From assembly GCA_902783925.1 (NCBI GenBank), contig CACZSV010000144.1, forward strand, positions 1 through 7,460: DNA of 7,460 nt, read 5' to 3'. This DNA is from an uncultured Coriobacteriaceae bacterium. GTDB taxonomy: Bacteria; Actinomycetota; Coriobacteriia; Coriobacteriales; QAMH01. A program made the position numbers and the translations under genes. Under the pieces are notes generated by a model, which was not told the origin of the DNA, made no database searches, and saw only the letters and a program-made list of their open reading frames with translations. Positions 6,110 through 7,460 of this stretch are shown here, one piece after another. Each line of letters starts with the position of its first letter. The stretch's first letter is position 1.

Positions 6110-6751
6110 CTATGCAGGCGATACGTCGCCCATTGTCCTGTTGGTAGCCTCTGCATATTCGTCAAGACCGGCTTTAATCTTGGCGCGCTTCTCTTCGCGG
6201 CGCTCTGCGCGCTCGGTCTTGCGGTCTGCCTTGACCTCTTGCACCATCTGGTTGGTGAGCTCTTTGCCAAAGTCCTGCAGGCGATCGACATCGTCAGCGA
6301 TGTCTGCCGCGTCGTAGCGAATAATCGTGGTCTTGTAGTCTGCGAATACAGCATCGAAGGCGGGCTCTTCCTCCTGGACGAGTGCTGCAATTTCGGTTTC
6401 GCCTTCGTAGATCTTGCTGGCAACGACGGCCACGACCGATGCTGTGTCGACTGCGCGCTCATCGTCTGAGATGCTTCCGACCAACGCGCCCGTAGCTGCT
6501 CCGAGCAGAACGCCGACAGCGCCGCCGAGGATGCCCACGAGGGAACCGATAACCATACCTGACGAGGTGTCGGAGTCGATTGCGCCGTACCCATAGCCAT
6601 CGATGACGTCGATTTTGTTGGCGGTGTTCTTGATGAGAGCGGCCTCGGGGGCGCTGTAGTCTTTGCCGATGGTTTCTCTTTTCAGTTGGTTGAATGCCTG
6701 ATGGGCTTCGCTTTCAATTTCGAAAATTGCAATTACGACATTATCTTTCAT
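6110..6751 (-). CDS. DUF1269-like protein with a glycine-zipper membrane segment
   Basis: The 213-residue protein matches the layout of the DUF1269 family, whose function is unknown. It has an N-terminal alpha/beta module starting MKDNVVIAIFE with a helix at 13-26. A glycine-rich hydrophobic segment follows at 65-93, then a second small alpha/beta module (VVAVVASKIYEGETEIAALV) to about residue 150. In the hydrophobic segment glycines recur every four residues (65, 69, 73, 77, then 80, 84, 88, 92), a glycine zipper that could form a tightly packed single helix or a hairpin oligomer in the membrane. Residues 165-200 are a highly charged Lys/Arg/Glu helix, probably cytosolic. The start is clear: GAGGAG lies 5 bases before the ATG at 6749-6751. 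The gene is convergent with the ABC1 kinase gene, with a hairpin between. Stress or envelope roles are only a guess. Confidence 0.85.
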   Translation of the reverse strand: MKDNVVIAIFEIESEAHQAFNQLKRETIGKDYSAPEAALIKNTANKIDVIDGYGYGAIDSDTSSGMVIGSLVGILGGAVGVLLGAATGALVGSISDDERAVDTASVVAVVASKIYEGETEIAALVQEEEPAFDAVFADYKTTIIRYDAADIADDVDRLQDFGKELTNQMVQEVKADRKTERAERREEKRAKIKAGLDEYAEATNRTMGDVSPA

Positions 6752-6830
6752 GATTGCTCCTCACTTATAGGGTTGTTGCTAGGCCTTTACGCCTCGTTTC
6801 CCCCTATAGTTCCGATGCCTCGCCCAATAG

Positions 6831-6878
6831 CGCTTGTCACAATACAGTGTACCGCTTGACGCTTAAGCCTCGCAAGCG
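6831..6878. promoter_or_regulatory. Spaced CGCTTG boxes around a possible promoter of the DUF1269-like gene
   Basis: CGCTTGTC at 6831-6838 and CGCTTGAC at 6853-6860 are direct repeats 22 bases apart, about two helical turns. An inverted copy, CAAGCG, lies at 6873-6878, and the palindrome GCTTAAGC at 6861-6868 lies between. On the minus strand TTGCGA (6870-6875) and TACACT (6846-6851) are 18 bases apart and could form a weak promoter. The boxes would flank or cover it. No other gene is seen in the 206-bp gap from 6752 to 6957. Confidence 0.35.
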
Positions 6879-6936
6879 CGCACCTCTTGGGATGTCTGTC
6901 TGAGGGCAATCTGGAACACGTGAGGAAACGCAGTTG

Positions 6937-6952
6937 GCAGAGGCTGCTCTGC
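6937..6952 (-). terminator. Small hairpin just after the HD-GYP gene
   Basis: GCAGAG and CTCTGC form a perfect 6-bp stem with a 4-base loop, beginning 5 bases after the HD-GYP stop codon on the minus strand. There is no T-run on that strand, so it is a weak terminator candidate or an mRNA 3'-end protection hairpin. Confidence 0.35.
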
Positions 6953-6957
6953 TTTCA

Positions 6958-7460
6958 TTATGCTTCCACCTTGTTTTCGATGCTCTCGCAGTCTTCGTCA
7001 ACGTGTATTTCTATAGTGTCGGGAGCGCATGCGAGCACTTCTTCTTTGGGAATCTTGCTGAAGATTTCGACTATCTTTGCGTCGAGTTGTGTTCCGGAAA
7101 CATCCTTCATGACCTCAATCGCGTGTTCGTAGGGTTCCGGCTCTTTATACGTGCGCCTCATGGTGATTGCTGAGTATGTGTCTGCAACGGCGATGATGCG
7201 ACTTGCAAGCGGCACGTCAGTCCCGGAAACCCTGTAATACCCTTTGCCGTCGATTCTCTCGTGATGGTCGAGTACCCAGGGTAGAACGCGCCTGAAAGCC
7301 TCGACGTGTTCGAGAATTTCGACGCTGTACTTGGGATGATTGCGCATGAGCTCCCATTCTTCTTCTGTCAGCTTGCCGGGCTTGTTCAATACATCTTCTG
7401 GAATACCGAGTTTGCCGACATCGTGCATGAGTGAGGCGAATGAAAGGCTCGTTTCATTAA
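6958..7460 (-). CDS. HD-GYP domain phosphodiesterase, C-terminal part (gene enters from the right edge)
   Basis: C-terminal part of an HD-GYP protein, the family that hydrolyses cyclic di-GMP (some members cyclic GMP-AMP) with a two- or three-metal centre. The frame is open to the window edge; the first visible residues are NETSLSFASLMHDVGKLGIP, so the Met before HDVGK is internal and not a start. Seen in order are HDVGK (residues 12-16 of the visible part), NKPGKLTEEEW, the metal-ligand-type His in MRNHP, HHERIDGKGYY at 65-75, ASRIIAVADTYSAIT and the SGTQLDAKIVEIF tail typical of the domain. The signature that gives the family its name, GYP, reads GYY here. The metal-binding residues otherwise look intact. 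A 30-residue acidic tail ends IENKVEA. Sensor domains, if any, lie to the right. Confident of family; activity is likely but the variant leaves doubt. Confidence 0.93.
   Translation of the reverse strand, partial: NETSLSFASLMHDVGKLGIPEDVLNKPGKLTEEEWELMRNHPKYSVEILEHVEAFRRVLPWVLDHHERIDGKGYYRVSGTDVPLASRIIAVADTYSAITMRRTYKEPEPYEHAIEVMKDVSGTQLDAKIVEIFSKIPKEEVLACAPDTIEIHVDEDCESIENKVEA

Noticed and set aside
6958..7428. Treating the Met at 7428 as the start of the HD-GYP gene
   Set aside because: The frame continues open to the window edge and the residues before it (SFASL) match the domain's normal lead-in to the HD motif.

Overview
The window reads as a compact bacterial chromosome segment of moderate GC content, with short intergenic gaps, Shine-Dalgarno (SD)-type starts and no trace of a mobile element, CRISPR array, tRNA or rRNA. 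The gene style and mix (a HINT-type HIT protein with a CxxC N-terminus, MATE efflux pump, ABC1 kinase, DUF1269-like protein, HD-GYP protein) would suit an anaerobic gut-type actinobacterium such as a member of the Coriobacteriia. That placement is an impression from protein style, not a demonstrated assignment. Two genes are cut by the window edges: an aldo/keto reductase at the left (3' end missing) and an HD-GYP protein at the right (5' end missing).

Left part (1-3748). The aldo/keto reductase on the minus strand diverges from an RsmJ-like 16S rRNA methyltransferase on the plus strand. A promoter-like region with a perfect TATAAT inside a small inverted repeat follows. Then comes a tight plus-strand series: a HIT-family nucleotide-binding protein, a 12-segment MATE exporter and a Nudix hydrolase whose start overlaps the MATE stop. 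This series is probably an operon that joins nucleotide clean-up functions with export.

Middle part (3749-6071). A small Ala/Glu-rich protein on the minus strand is built from 30-residue tandem repeats. It diverges from an ABC1/UbiB-type atypical kinase on the plus strand with all its signature motifs and two C-terminal membrane helices. The shared 183-bp intergenic region holds a 15-bp palindrome next to a TATAAT box. The kinase gene ends before a strong 12-bp GC-rich hairpin that separates it from the convergent next gene.

Right part (6072-7460). A minus-strand DUF1269-like protein with a striking glycine zipper is preceded by a 206-bp gap containing spaced CGCTTG boxes. Upstream of it lies the C-terminal half of an HD-GYP protein in which the GYP signature reads GYY.

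The most unusual content is the repeat protein, its palindrome-bearing divergent promoter and its pairing with a membrane-anchored ABC1 kinase. I see no complete defence system or other clearly novel machinery.
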